The notes: generated by a model from the letters alone, not told the origin. Numbered from the stretch's first letter, positions 43,187 through 52,145 are shown. The stretch is 64,000 nt of DNA from Actinoplanes couchii (GCF_016862075.1 NZ_BOMG01000114.1:1-64000); one strand, 5' to 3'. A program made the numbers and translations.

Positions 43187-43954
43187 GTGATCGGCTGCCT
43201 CGGGTTTCGGGACTTTCTGTGGGATGTGTTGCCGGAAGCTCGGGACCTCATCCTTCAGGAAGAAGACGGAGAGTATGTCGGCACATACACGTACATGTCG
43301 GTTTTCCGGCACGTGCTGGATGACGCCGCTCGGCGCGGTGACCTTGTCCTGGTCCGCCGCTGTCTGACCATCCTTGAACTGCTGATCGCCGATGGTGACC
43401 ACATGGTGCAGAGTGCGGCTCAGATCCGCGTGCTGGACAAGGACGGTCTCACCACCGAACTGCCATTCTTCTATCGGGCGTACGCCGGTCCGCTCACCCG
43501 CCGCGGTCTGGGCTACCGCGACGAGGACCTGACCTACCTTCCGCCGGATTGGCCGGTAACGCTGAGGCCGGTGCCGGACGGTCGACCGGACGTGACCGCG
43601 CAGGTGGCGCGGGCCTGGTTGTGCGAGTGGAGCGCGGAGGCCCGGGCCTGGATCATCGACGCCGAGCGGGCCGAACTCGGGCCGGATCTGTCACTGGCGG
43701 GGATGACCGCGGACCGCTACTTCGCCGCGGCCCTGCACGGGCTGTTGGATCACGCCACCGAACGGGCCGCCGCCGGTGATCCGGATCCGGTGGACGATGT
43801 GATGGCTCTGCTGACGGCGATGGTCGCGGACCCGGGTTTGGCCGGACTGGTGCACGATCGCCGTGACGAACTCGCCGGCTGCCTGGTGTTGCAGATCTAT
43901 GCCGGTCGGCGGATCAGTGAACTCGAGCGGGGAACGGGGAACGACCATGGTTGA
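43187..43954 (+). CDS. Uncharacterised protein, N-terminus possibly disturbed by the tnpB element
   Basis: 255 residues from GTG 43187. Soluble, acidic, helical (LGFRDFLWDVLPEARDLILQEEDGEYVG; VFRHVLDDAARRGDLVLVRR). The start is uncertain: the frame is open back into the tnpB right end, and GGGGAG is about fourteen bases upstream. The true 5' end was probably displaced by the insertion. It overlaps the following LRV gene by eight bases, indicating a two-gene operon. Family not firmly recognised. Confidence 0.65.
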   Translation: MIGCLGFRDFLWDVLPEARDLILQEEDGEYVGTYTYMSVFRHVLDDAARRGDLVLVRRCLTILELLIADGDHMVQSAAQIRVLDKDGLTTELPFFYRAYAGPLTRRGLGYRDEDLTYLPPDWPVTLRPVPDGRPDVTAQVARAWLCEWSAEARAWIIDAERAELGPDLSLAGMTADRYFAAALHGLLDHATERAAAGDPDPVDDVMALLTAMVADPGLAGLVHDRRDELAGCLVLQIYAGRRISELERGTGNDHG

Positions 43955-45137
43955 GGTGCTGCGCGGGCTGGCGGAGAATCCGGCGGTTCCGGTGGGCGTA
44001 CTCCGGGAGATGCTCCGGAAATGGCCCCTGCCGGTGGCTCTCGGGATTTCCGAACGGGCGGAACTGCCCCGGGATCTGCAGGAGGAGATGGCCGAACACG
44101 AACTGCTGCGCCTGCTGGCCGCGAGTCAAGCCTGGGGTGACGAACTGCAACGCCTCACGACCGATCCTGATCAGGGCGTGGCGGCGGTCGCGGCGGGCCG
44201 GATCGCGGAACGGGAGCGTGTCATGCAGCCGGCGGATCTGCCGCCCCAGCACTGCCACGCGACCTGGGACGTCGTGCAGCGACCGTTGTCCCCGGCACTC
44301 GCCGAGCAGATCGCCGCCTCCGGTGACCTGGAGATCATCCGGTCCGTCGCCTGGAACAAGACCCTGCCGGCGCACCTGGTCGCCGCCCTTTCCCGGCATC
44401 CGGACACCGAGGTCCGGGGCGGCATCGCCGCCGGCGCGGATCTGACCGTCGAGCAGATCGCGGCTCTGGTGGCCGATGCCGCTCCGGAGGTGCGCGCCGC
44501 GGCCGCCACCCGGCCGGACCTGACCCCCGAGCAGATCGCCACGCTGGCCGCCGATCCCGTCGAGGAGGTTCGGACGAGGATCGCTGAGCACGCGTATCTG
44601 TCCGAGAACGAGCGGGCGGCCCTGGCCTACAAGGCCGACTTCGACCCGGCGGAATGGGCTCGGTCCGGGAATCCGCGGAAGCGCCGGCGGGCGGCGGAAC
44701 ATCCGGAGTTGCCGGCCGAGCTGGTCGCTGTTCTTGCTGCGGATTCCGATGTGCGGGTGTGGACGGAAGTGGCGCGGCACCAGCCCGGCGCTTCCGGTGA
44801 ACTGCTGCTCCGCTGTTTTCTCGACGGTATGTACCGAGAGAAGCTGCTGACCCGGCCGCAGTTCCCGGCCCATGGTCTGGCTCGATTCGCCGACCATTCC
44901 GACTGGTGGGTGCGCCGCCTGGTCGCCCGGGATCCCGACGCGGATCCGGCGACGATCAACCGCCTGACCCGAGACCCCGAGATTGTCGTACGCCGGGAGA
45001 TGGCTCGCTGTCCACGCCTGTCGGCCGGCCGTCTCCGCGAATTGCTCGACGATCCGGAACTGGCCGCCGACGCCGCCGCCAATCCATCACTGGACTGGCA
45101 GGCGGCATGGGAGAAGGCGACTAAAGGGCAGCCTTGA
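43947..45137 (+). CDS. Leucine-rich-repeat-variant (LRV/HEAT-like) protein
   Basis: 396 residues of short helical repeats, about 24 each, of the form LTxEQIAxLxxDxxPEVRAAxA: LTVEQIAALVADAAPEVRAA, LTPEQIATLAADPVEEVRTR, LPAELVAVLAADSDVRVWTE and so on, with near-regular spacing over most of the protein. This superhelical scaffold usually mediates protein binding. No catalytic domain or signal peptide. ATG 43947 overlaps the preceding gene's end; the two likely act together, function unknown. Confidence 0.82.
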   Translation: MVEVLRGLAENPAVPVGVLREMLRKWPLPVALGISERAELPRDLQEEMAEHELLRLLAASQAWGDELQRLTTDPDQGVAAVAAGRIAERERVMQPADLPPQHCHATWDVVQRPLSPALAEQIAASGDLEIIRSVAWNKTLPAHLVAALSRHPDTEVRGGIAAGADLTVEQIAALVADAAPEVRAAAATRPDLTPEQIATLAADPVEEVRTRIAEHAYLSENERAALAYKADFDPAEWARSGNPRKRRRAAEHPELPAELVAVLAADSDVRVWTEVARHQPGASGELLLRCFLDGMYREKLLTRPQFPAHGLARFADHSDWWVRRLVARDPDADPATINRLTRDPEIVVRREMARCPRLSAGRLRELLDDPELAADAAANPSLDWQAAWEKATKGQP

Positions 45138-45444
45138 CCTTGGGGCCGATGCTCCGGCCCACCTTGGTGTCGCTCAGCCCCGGCTCGGGCATGATCATCG
45201 CCTTGGCCAGGGCCTCGGCGGGCTGCTGGTGCACACCCTCCAGCACGGAGGTGGCCCGGGGGATCGACAGGTGATCGGGGCTCGGCGCGTCCGGGAACGG
45301 GCGGCCGAAGGAGACGATCCACGCACCGGCCGGGGTCTTCACCCGGCAGGCGCCGCCCATCAGCCAGAACGGCCACTCCACGGTGGCGTCACCGCGGGGG
45401 ACGTCGAAGACGAGGGTGCCATCCGGCCACGACGAGAAGATCAT
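45121..45444 (-). CDS. Small protein of unknown function
   Basis: 107 residues, start MIFSSWPDGTLVFDVPRGDA, beta-rich N-terminal half and helical C-terminal half. No motifs recognised. It overlaps the convergent LRV gene by 17 bases and lies just after the monooxygenase gene on the same strand, separated by 15 bases, so co-transcription is plausible. Confidence 0.6.
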   Translation of the reverse strand: MIFSSWPDGTLVFDVPRGDATVEWPFWLMGGACRVKTPAGAWIVSFGRPFPDAPSPDHLSIPRATSVLEGVHQQPAEALAKAMIMPEPGLSDTKVGRSIGPKVKAAL

Positions 45445-45459
45445 TCATGCGGGCCCACC

Positions 45460-46482
45460 TTACGCGGAGCCCATCCGGGAGCTCGCGGCGACGGTCTCCT
45501 CGGTCTCGGCGCGACGGCGTTGTTCGTACGCCAGGAAAGCGTCCTTGATCTCGTCGTGCTCGCGCAGCGCGGTGGCCAGGGCGACCGCGTCCTCGATCGC
45601 CATCGATGCGCCCTGCGCCGCGGCCGGAACCGCGGCGTGCGCGGCGTCCCCGGTCAGGACCATGCTGCCGCCGTGCCAGTGCGGGGTGGTCGGAATGTCG
45701 AACGAGTCGCCGCCGACGACCCGCTCGGACGCCGCGATCAGATCGTGCGCCGGAGTGCTGTCTTCCCGGGAGGCATCCAGCGCCAGCTGACGCCAGGGGC
45801 CGTCATGAAGAGGGCCAGAGCCGGGCACCCGGGCGAACCACCAGGTCCGCCCGTCCCCGTCCGGAACGGTCAGCCCGAAGAAACCCCGCTTCCCGCGGAT
45901 CATGTAGTACTCGTCGAGATCGAGCCCGGCTGGATTCCCGGGCGTGTACCCGTAGATCACGTGCTGCCCGGCCCACCGCGGTTCCGGAGCGTCCGGGTCG
46001 ATCAGCCGCCGGGTCCGGGAGTGGATGCCGTCCGCGCCGACCAGCACGTCCCCGCTTGCGGTGGTGCCGTCGGCGAACGTGACTACACCGCCGTCGGCGC
46101 CGGTCATCCGCTTGCCGTGGTGCACCGGGATGCCCCGGGCGACAGCCAGTTCCTGCAGCGCCCGGTAGAGCGCGGCCCGGGTCAGTGACCGGGACGGCGC
46201 GTCGATCGGCCGGTGCCCGAGCCGCTGCCCGGTGTCGTCGAGCAGGGTCACCGTCCGGGCCGGGTAGGAGACCGCGGTCACCGCGTCGGCGGCGTCGATC
46301 GTGTCGAGCCCGGCCATCCCGTTCGGCATCACGGTCAGGAACGCCCCGGCGTCGGCGCCACCTGATTCGTGCGCTTCGTACACTGCGGACTCGATGCCGG
46401 CGTGGTGCAGTGCGAGCGCGGTCGCGGTGCCCGCGACGCCACCCCCGGCGATGATCACTCTTCGGATGGCCATGGCTCCCAT
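45460..46482 (-). CDS. FAD-dependent aromatic hydroxylase (group A flavin monooxygenase)
   Basis: About 340 residues. The nucleotide fold IIAGGGVAGTATALALHHAG opens the protein. VGADGIHSRTR is the DG motif and LTGDAAHAAVPAAAQGASMAIEDA the GD motif that binds FAD ribityl and pyrophosphate. These NAD(P)H-using enzymes hydroxylate phenolic rings. The neighbouring intradiol dioxygenase and maleylacetate reductase genes suggest it makes hydroxyquinol, for example from resorcinol. Start ATG 46482 or 46473; the ribosome binding site does not decide clearly. Confidence 0.85.
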   Translation of the reverse strand: MGAMAIRRVIIAGGGVAGTATALALHHAGIESAVYEAHESGGADAGAFLTVMPNGMAGLDTIDAADAVTAVSYPARTVTLLDDTGQRLGHRPIDAPSRSLTRAALYRALQELAVARGIPVHHGKRMTGADGGVVTFADGTTASGDVLVGADGIHSRTRRLIDPDAPEPRWAGQHVIYGYTPGNPAGLDLDEYYMIRGKRGFFGLTVPDGDGRTWWFARVPGSGPLHDGPWRQLALDASREDSTPAHDLIAASERVVGGDSFDIPTTPHWHGGSMVLTGDAAHAAVPAAAQGASMAIEDAVALATALREHDEIKDAFLAYEQRRRAETEETVAASSRMGSA

Positions 46483-46511
46483 GGTGCCCGATGATCCGAA
46501 ACGGACCGGGT

Positions 46512-46829
46512 TCAGTCCTCGACGGGATAGGTCCGGTACTCGTACACGCCGGGGCGACGGCGTTCGACGACCGCCGCCACCCGGTGGCCCTCCGCTTCCC
46601 ACGCGTCGTCCAGTTCCTGCCGGGCGTCGTCGGGAAGATGCTGGTAGCCGTAGTCCGAGTGCAGGAGCACGCCCAGCGCTTCCGGTTCGCACTCGTCGTA
46701 GTCGTAGATCCGGGCCTGTGACGCGGACGCGGCCGTCCGGATCAGGGCGATGATCACGGCCTGTTCCGGTTCGCGGATGACGGCGCGGTCGATACGGGAC
46801 ACGAACAGGGCGGGACCGAACGCTGACAC
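46512..46829 (-). CDS. Small protein of unknown function
   Basis: 105 residues, acidic and soluble (AVIIALIRTAASASQARIYD; DYGYQHLPDDARQELDDAWE). GTG 46829 has GGAGG about six bases upstream. It sits between the monooxygenase gene and the divergently transcribed maleylacetate reductase gene; only 18 bases separate the divergent starts, so promoters must overlap coding sequence. Confidence 0.65.
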   Translation of the reverse strand: MSAFGPALFVSRIDRAVIREPEQAVIIALIRTAASASQARIYDYDECEPEALGVLLHSDYGYQHLPDDARQELDDAWEAEGHRVAAVVERRRPGVYEYRTYPVED

Positions 46830-46847
46830 CGGACCTCCTCGGAATGG

Positions 46848-47849
46848 ATGATGGGCATCATGCTCTCCTTCACCCACGAGACGCTGCCGCAGCGGGTGGT
46901 GTTCGGGTCCGTCGACATGCTGGCCGCTGAGGTCGAGCGTCTCGGCCGGCGACCGATGGTGATCACCCGCCAGTCCGGTGACGTGCTGCCCGGAGCCGTC
47001 CATCACCGCGAGGTGGTCATGCATGTGCCGGTCGACGTGAGTAGACGTGCGGAGGCCGCCGCGCGACGGGAAGAGGCGGATGTACTGGTCAGCGTCGGCG
47101 GCGGCTCGGCCACCGGACTGGCCAAGGCGGTGGCGCTGAGCACCGGCCTGCCGATCGTCGCGGTGCCCACCACCTATGCCGGGTCGGAGGCCACCGACGT
47201 CTGGGGCATGACCGAGAACGGTCAGAAGACCACGGGCACCGACCGGCGTGTGCTGCCCCGGACGGTGCTGTACGACGCCACCCTCACCGCGACGCTGCCG
47301 ATCGATGTGAGCGTCGCGTCGGGGCTCAACGCGATCGCGCACTGTGTCGACTCGATGTGGGCGCCGCGCGCCGATCCGATCAACGCGGCCCTGGCGGTCG
47401 AGGGCACCCGGGCGCTGAGCGCGGGACTGCGCGACATCCGGACACCGCAGGGCCGGGAGCAGACGTTGTACGGCGCCCACCTGGCCGCCGTCGCCTTCGC
47501 GTCGGCCGGTTCCGGACTGCACCACAAGATCTGTCACGTGCTCGGCGGCATGTTCAACCTTCCGCACGCCCAGACGCACGCGGTGGTCCTGCCGTACGTC
47601 ATGCAATGGAATCGAAAGGCGGTCCCGGACCGTCTCACCGACGCTTTCGGCCCGGGTGGTCTGCGGGGTCTCCGCGAGGAGATCGGCGCACCCACCGCGC
47701 TGCGGGACCACGGCCTGCGTGAGCAGGACATCCCCGCGGCGGTGACCGCGATCCTGACGGTGGTGCCGCCCGGCAACCCGGTGCCGGTGACCGCCGAGTC
47801 CCTGACCGCACTGCTGCACCGCGCCTGGGCGGGGGAGGAGCCGGCATGA
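46848..47849 (+). CDS. Maleylacetate reductase
   Basis: 333 residues of the iron-containing alcohol dehydrogenase fold: SVGGGSATGLAKAVAL (nucleotide binding), VAVPTTYAGSEATDVWG, SGLNAIAHCVDS, HHKICHVLGGMFNLPHAQTHAVVLPY. This set is typical of maleylacetate reductases, which reduce maleylacetate to 3-oxoadipate with NAD(P)H. Family proteins usually start like FTHETLPQRVVFG, so ATG 46860 is an alternative to 46848. Its stop overlaps the dioxygenase start (ATGA). Confidence 0.92.
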   Translation: MMGIMLSFTHETLPQRVVFGSVDMLAAEVERLGRRPMVITRQSGDVLPGAVHHREVVMHVPVDVSRRAEAAARREEADVLVSVGGGSATGLAKAVALSTGLPIVAVPTTYAGSEATDVWGMTENGQKTTGTDRRVLPRTVLYDATLTATLPIDVSVASGLNAIAHCVDSMWAPRADPINAALAVEGTRALSAGLRDIRTPQGREQTLYGAHLAAVAFASAGSGLHHKICHVLGGMFNLPHAQTHAVVLPYVMQWNRKAVPDRLTDAFGPGGLRGLREEIGAPTALRDHGLREQDIPAAVTAILTVVPPGNPVPVTAESLTALLHRAWAGEEPA

Positions 47850-48721
47850 CGACCGAGCAGGAGAACCGCGAACAGCAGCTGATCGAACGGGTGCTGGCGT
47901 CGTTCGACGGCACTCCCGACCCGCGGCTGAAGGAGCTGATGCGGGCGCTCACCCGGCACCTGCACGACTTCGTCCGGGAGACCCGCCTGACCGAAGAGGA
48001 ATGGCAGCGGGCGATCGCCTTCCTGACCGCTACCGGGCATGCCACCGACCGGAACCGGCAGGAGTTCATCCTGCTCTCCGACGTGCTCGGGGTGTCCATG
48101 CAGACGGTCACCGTCAACAACGAGGCCCATCGGGACGCCACCGAGGCGACCGTTTTCGGCCCGTTCTTCGTCGACGGCTCGCCCGCGATCCCGCCCGGTG
48201 GTGACATCGCCGGTGGTGCGCCGGGCCGGCCGTGCTGGGTCGAGGGCACCGTCACCGACACCGCCGGGCAGCCGGTGGCCGGTGCCCGGATCGAGGTGTG
48301 GGAGGCCGACGACGACGGCCGCTACGACGTGCAGTACGACGACGGCCGCACCGCCGCCCGCGGGCACCTGCACACCGGCGCGGACGGCGGCTACCGGTTC
48401 TGGGCGATCGAGCCGACGCCCTATCCGATCCCTGATGACGGGCCGGTCGGTGAGCTGCTCGCCGCCACCGGGCGGTCCCCGATGCGGGCCTCGCACCTGC
48501 ACTTCATGGTCACGGCCGAAGGGCACCGGACCTTGGTGACCCACATTTTTGTACGCGGGGACGAGCTGCTCGCCGCGGACAGCGTCTTCGGCGTGCGCGA
48601 CTCGCTGATCAAGGACTTCGTGCCGCAGCCGGCCGGGACACCCGCCCCGGACGGCCGGGATCTCGACGGGAACTCCTGGTCACGGGTGTGGTTCGAGATC
48701 GTTCTCGCCCCGGCGGGCTGA
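47846..48721 (+). CDS. Hydroxyquinol 1,2-dioxygenase (intradiol)
   Basis: 291 residues. The N-terminal helical dimerisation domain (RALTRHLHDFVRETRLTEEEW) is followed by the beta-sandwich catalytic domain. The Fe(III) ligands fit two Tyr in DGRYDVQYDD and two His in ASHLHFMV. TVNNEAHRDATEATVFGPFFV is typical of hydroxyquinol and chlorocatechol dioxygenases. The enzyme opens the 1,2,4-trihydroxybenzene ring to maleylacetate, the substrate of the enzyme encoded just upstream. Catechol 1,2-dioxygenase activity is the alternative, but the reductase partner favours hydroxyquinol. Confidence 0.92.
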   Translation: MTTEQENREQQLIERVLASFDGTPDPRLKELMRALTRHLHDFVRETRLTEEEWQRAIAFLTATGHATDRNRQEFILLSDVLGVSMQTVTVNNEAHRDATEATVFGPFFVDGSPAIPPGGDIAGGAPGRPCWVEGTVTDTAGQPVAGARIEVWEADDDGRYDVQYDDGRTAARGHLHTGADGGYRFWAIEPTPYPIPDDGPVGELLAATGRSPMRASHLHFMVTAEGHRTLVTHIFVRGDELLAADSVFGVRDSLIKDFVPQPAGTPAPDGRDLDGNSWSRVWFEIVLAPAG

Positions 48722-48742
48722 TTCGTCGGCGTACCGTAGGCC

Positions 48743-49993
48743 GTGATCCTCTGTTTGGTGGTGATCGCGGCCGTCACCGGACTGTGGTCGCTCTACGCCC
48801 GCCGCCTCGAAGAATGGAACGTCCGGGCCCCGCTCGTGATGGTCCTCGCCGGCATCGCCACCGGCCTGGTCACCCCGGCGATCGCCGCGAGCCTGGACGA
48901 GGGTGTCGCCCAGCACGTCGCCGAGATCATCCTCGCGGTGCTGCTGTTCGTCGACGCCACCGAGGTCCACGGCGGGCGGCTGTTCGGCGCCGAACCCGGC
49001 ATGGCCGTGCGCACCCTGCTGATCGCGATGCCGTTGAGCCTGGTCGCCGCGGTGTGGCTGGGCGGCCTGCTGCTGCCCGCCGACCTGTCCTGGGCGGCGT
49101 TGCTGGTGATCGCGTGCGCGCTGGTCCCGATCGACCTGGCGCCCGCCGAGTCCCTGGTCCGGGACCGTCTCGTACCGGCCCGGGTGCGCGACGTGCTGAA
49201 TGTGGAAGGCGGCTACAACGACGGCATCGTGTCGCCGATCTTCGCGTTCGCGCTGATCCTGGCCGGCACCTCGTCCCCGGCCGACACCCCTCTCGAAGCC
49301 CTGGCCACCGCCGTGCCGTCCGCGGTGAAGGCGGTCGGGTGCGGGTTCGCGTTCGGGCTGGGCGTCGCCTGGCTGATGAACCTGGCCGAACGCCGGGAGT
49401 GGGTGACCGGCCAGTCCCGGCGGATCCTGGTGGTCGCGCTGCCGCTGTTCACCTACACCGCCACCGTGGAACTCGGTGGCAACGGGTTCGTGGCCGCGTT
49501 CGTCTGCGGGATCGCGTTCCGGTTCCTGCGGCAGGTGGCGCCGCGCAAGGGCATGAAGGTGGTGGCGCAGACCCCGGAGCTGCAACTGCTGGAGGACACC
49601 GCGGCGCTGCTGACCGTGGGGATGTGGTTCTTCCTCGGCAACGTGGTGGTGATGACCGTCCGCGAGGGGGTCGGCTGGAAGGTCGTCCTCTACTGCCTGG
49701 GTGTGCTGACCGTGGTCCGGGTGGTGCCGATGCTGCTCGCCATGATCCGGTCCAGCACCAGTGTGCGGGAGCGGCTGATCATCGGGGCGATCGGGCCGCG
49801 CGGGACCACGTCGATCGTGTTCGGCCTGCTGGCCTTCAACGATCTGCCGTCGGGGGAGCTGGCGGACACCGCGCTGACCACGATGACCCTGACGGTGATC
49901 GCCAGCGTGCTGATCCACGGGCCGGGAGCGGTGATCATCGGACGGGTAAGTCACCACGAGTTATCCGGAAATCTGCCGTCGAAGCGGACGTGA
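48743..49993 (+). CDS. Cation:proton antiporter (CPA1 type)
   Basis: 416 residues and about 11-12 membrane helices. The ion-binding helix region ALVPIDLAPAESLVRDRLV and the motif VLNVEGGYNDGIVSPIFAF correspond to the conserved P-x-D and N-x-E-x-G-x-N-D elements of NhaP/NHE-like exchangers. The C-terminal IGAIGPRGTTSIVFGLLAF matches the GxRG-type helix. It likely exchanges Na+ or K+ for H+. The start at 48743 has no strong ribosome binding site. The gene lies 21 bases after the dioxygenase. Confidence 0.9.
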   Translation: MILCLVVIAAVTGLWSLYARRLEEWNVRAPLVMVLAGIATGLVTPAIAASLDEGVAQHVAEIILAVLLFVDATEVHGGRLFGAEPGMAVRTLLIAMPLSLVAAVWLGGLLLPADLSWAALLVIACALVPIDLAPAESLVRDRLVPARVRDVLNVEGGYNDGIVSPIFAFALILAGTSSPADTPLEALATAVPSAVKAVGCGFAFGLGVAWLMNLAERREWVTGQSRRILVVALPLFTYTATVELGGNGFVAAFVCGIAFRFLRQVAPRKGMKVVAQTPELQLLEDTAALLTVGMWFFLGNVVVMTVREGVGWKVVLYCLGVLTVVRVVPMLLAMIRSSTSVRERLIIGAIGPRGTTSIVFGLLAFNDLPSGELADTALTTMTLTVIASVLIHGPGAVIIGRVSHHELSGNLPSKRT

Positions 49994-50021
49994 GGCGGGC
50001 GGTCGTCGGTAGCTTCGCAGC

Positions 50022-50262
50022 ATGGTCGCGCGCCGCAGACTGTTCGCACCGCGCCCGCCCGGACCGCCCGCCCCGCCCGGCTGCGGTCACGGTGACCAGG
50101 GGCGCGCAGCGGGTGTCCATGCCGGTCACCGTCACCGCCCCACCGCCGGGGGCCGACCTGACCCGCCGCGCCGACCGGGTGACCGCCTCCTCGTTCCGGC
50201 CGGCCGCCCCGGTGTGTGCCGGAGCCGACGGCGACCCGGACACGTTCTGGATCGACGGCACC
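50022..50262 (+). pseudogene. Fragment of a probable secreted/surface protein
   Basis: ATG 50022 begins MVARRRLFAPRPPG; the coherent reading then continues in another frame as MPVTVTAPPPGADLTRRADR and VTASSFRPAAPVCAGADGDP, reminiscent of discoidin-like segments. Homology ends abruptly near 50262, where sequence from an oppositely oriented regulator begins. Confidence 0.35.
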
Positions 50263-50350
50263 GGATCGCACGGGCGTGACCGTTCTTCAGGATCGAGAGG
50301 TTGGCCAGGGGCAGGCCCACCCGGGAGGTCAGCTCGACCTCCGGGGTCAT
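50261..50350 (-). pseudogene. Fragment of an Xre-family (YozG-like) regulator
   Basis: The minus strand encodes VELTSRVGLPLANLSILKNG followed by HARAIR. This is the helix-turn-helix core of small Xre regulators, which normally read LxxxVGxxxANLSxLKNGxxxAIRF. The rest of the roughly 70-residue protein is missing. Confidence 0.6.
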
Positions 50351-50573
50351 CCGTGTGGGCGGTGACATCGACCACCCGGCCCGGCAAAAGCGGCATCAGG
50401 GCGCAGAGTGGACAGGTCGCGGTCGATGCGGTGTATCGGATCGGATCCAGATCTGTCAGGATGACGCAACTCCATCCTTTGATCGACTCAATGGGCAACG
50501 ATTCGGGCCTCGCGCACGTCTTGTTCAGTAGGGCCAGGGATGGCGCCAACGGGACCCCTCGATTGTGAGAGTC

Positions 50574-51815
50574 ATGATTCGACGACGTAAGGTGATCATC
50601 GGCGCCGCGGGCGTGGCCGCCGTCGCCGCCACTGCCACCGCTGCCGGGTGCACCAGCACCGGCGCTGGGAAGGCGGGTGCCACCGACACCACCGCGTGGG
50701 TCGACCCGGTGGCGAACATCGAGCAGGCCAAGCCGGTCACGGTGACGGTCAAGCCGGAGGCCGGCGCGACCGGTGTCTCCCCGGTCGAGCCGATCACCGT
50801 CAGTGTCACCGACGGCACGCTCAAGACGGTCAAGGTCACCGCGGGCAAGGCCGAGATCGAGGGCAAGCTGCAGGACGACGGCACCTGGGCGTCGACCGAG
50901 GACCTGGCGTACGGCAAGAAGTACACGGTCAGCGTCACCACCGCGGACAGCGTCGGCGGCGAGAAGACCGAGGACGTCACGTTCACCACGCTGAAGCCGG
51001 AGAACACCGCGAAGGTCACCTTCCAGGCCAACGCGATGACCTCCCTCAAGGAGGGCAAGACGTACGGCGCCGGCCAGCCGGTGATCGTCGCGTTCAGCCG
51101 CGCGGTGAACAAGAAGGCGGCCGAGAAGGCCATCGAGATCACCACGTCGCCCCAGGTCGAGGGCAAGTTCTGGTGGAAGAACGACACCACGGTGCACTGG
51201 CGCCCGGCGAAGTACTGGGAGGCCGGCACCAAGATCAAGGTGGCGGTCAACATGTACGGGGTCAAGCTGGGCAAGACCACGTACGGCGCGAAGAACGCCT
51301 CGACGAACTTCAAGATCGGCCGGCAGCTAGTCGCGATCAGCGACAACCGGACGCACATGACCAAGGTCTACATCGACGGCAAACTGGTCCGGACGATGAA
51401 GAGCAGCCTCGGCAAGGGCGGCGGCACCACCGGCTCGAACGGTGAGAAGATCAGCTACTGGACCGCCGGTGGCCCGCACGTGGTGCTCTCCCTGGAGCGC
51501 AAGCACACGATGAGCTCCGGCAGCTACGGCGTCAGCGACGAGAGCGACCCGAACTACTACGCGCCGATGGTCGTGGACTACTGCACCCGGATCTCGTACT
51601 CGGGTGAGTTCCTGCACGCCGCCCCGTGGAACGGCGCGCTGGGCCGGGAGAACCGCTCGCACGGCTGCATCAACCTGAGTACCGCCGACGCCAAGTGGGT
51701 CTACGAGAACTTCCTTCTCGGTGACATCCTCGACGTCACGAACAGCCCGCGGAAGCTGCCGATCTGGAACGGACTCGGCGACTGGACGGTTTCGTACGAC
51801 CGCTACGGGGACTAA
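50574..51815 (+). CDS. L,D-transpeptidase (YkuD) lipoprotein with Ig-like domains
   Basis: 413 residues. Lipoprotein signal (VIIGAAGVAAVAATATAAGC; lipobox AAGC). Two Ig-like domains (about 45-240) precede a YkuD catalytic domain with the His in FLHAAPWN and the nucleophilic Cys365 in RSHGCINLS, the HxxxxxxxxSHGCxN arrangement of actinobacterial Ldt enzymes. It forms 3-3 crosslinks in peptidoglycan outside the membrane and is relatively carbapenem-sensitive as a class. ATG 50574 is preferred over GTG 50565 three codons upstream. Domain order matches LdtMt2. Confidence 0.93.
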   Translation: MIRRRKVIIGAAGVAAVAATATAAGCTSTGAGKAGATDTTAWVDPVANIEQAKPVTVTVKPEAGATGVSPVEPITVSVTDGTLKTVKVTAGKAEIEGKLQDDGTWASTEDLAYGKKYTVSVTTADSVGGEKTEDVTFTTLKPENTAKVTFQANAMTSLKEGKTYGAGQPVIVAFSRAVNKKAAEKAIEITTSPQVEGKFWWKNDTTVHWRPAKYWEAGTKIKVAVNMYGVKLGKTTYGAKNASTNFKIGRQLVAISDNRTHMTKVYIDGKLVRTMKSSLGKGGGTTGSNGEKISYWTAGGPHVVLSLERKHTMSSGSYGVSDESDPNYYAPMVVDYCTRISYSGEFLHAAPWNGALGRENRSHGCINLSTADAKWVYENFLLGDILDVTNSPRKLPIWNGLGDWTVSYDRYGD

Positions 51816-51881
51816 GGGCCGAAAGTCCCTGTCCACCGGGGCTCGCCCGGGCCAGGATAGGGATCTGCGGAGGTGGATGTG

Positions 51882-52145
51882 ATGGAGTTCCTGATCATCG
51901 TCACTGTCGGCGTCGTCATCGTCGCCGTGGCGTTCCTCTTCCCGGACCGCGAGGTCAGGGGGAGGCACGCCGCGGCGGAACAGGCGGGCGAGCCGGCGGT
52001 GGAGAGCGTGGCGGCCCCGACGACCCTGGAGGGCGCGCTCGTCGCCCAGTTGCTGGCCAGCGAGATCACTTCCGGTCAGTACCGCGCCGCAGTCGCCCGG
52101 ATAGCGGAGCGTGACGACGAACGGAATCCGCTGAAATTCGGCTGA
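51882..52145 (+). CDS. Small membrane-anchored protein
   Basis: 87 residues: one N-terminal membrane helix (FLIIVTVGVVIVAVAFLF), then a charged cytosolic tail with a short SHOCT-like helical stretch (LVAQLLASEITSGQYRAAVAR). ATG 51882 has CGGAGG eight bases upstream. Function unknown. Confidence 0.65.
   Translation: MEFLIIVTVGVVIVAVAFLFPDREVRGRHAAAEQAGEPAVESVAAPTTLEGALVAQLLASEITSGQYRAAVARIAERDDERNPLKFG

Larger units (their letters stand above)
49994..50573. other. Gene-poor stretch with gene remnants
   Basis: About 580 bases without an intact gene. The left part resembles the start of a secreted or surface protein with frame changes; the middle holds a fragment of an Xre regulator on the minus strand. 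From 50370 to 50560 nothing recognisable was found except upstream sequence of the L,D-transpeptidase gene. Confidence 0.5.

Noticed and set aside
42713..43402. Minus-strand frame across the tnpB 3' end
   Set aside because: Shadow of tnpB and the next gene; no ribosome binding site or family features.
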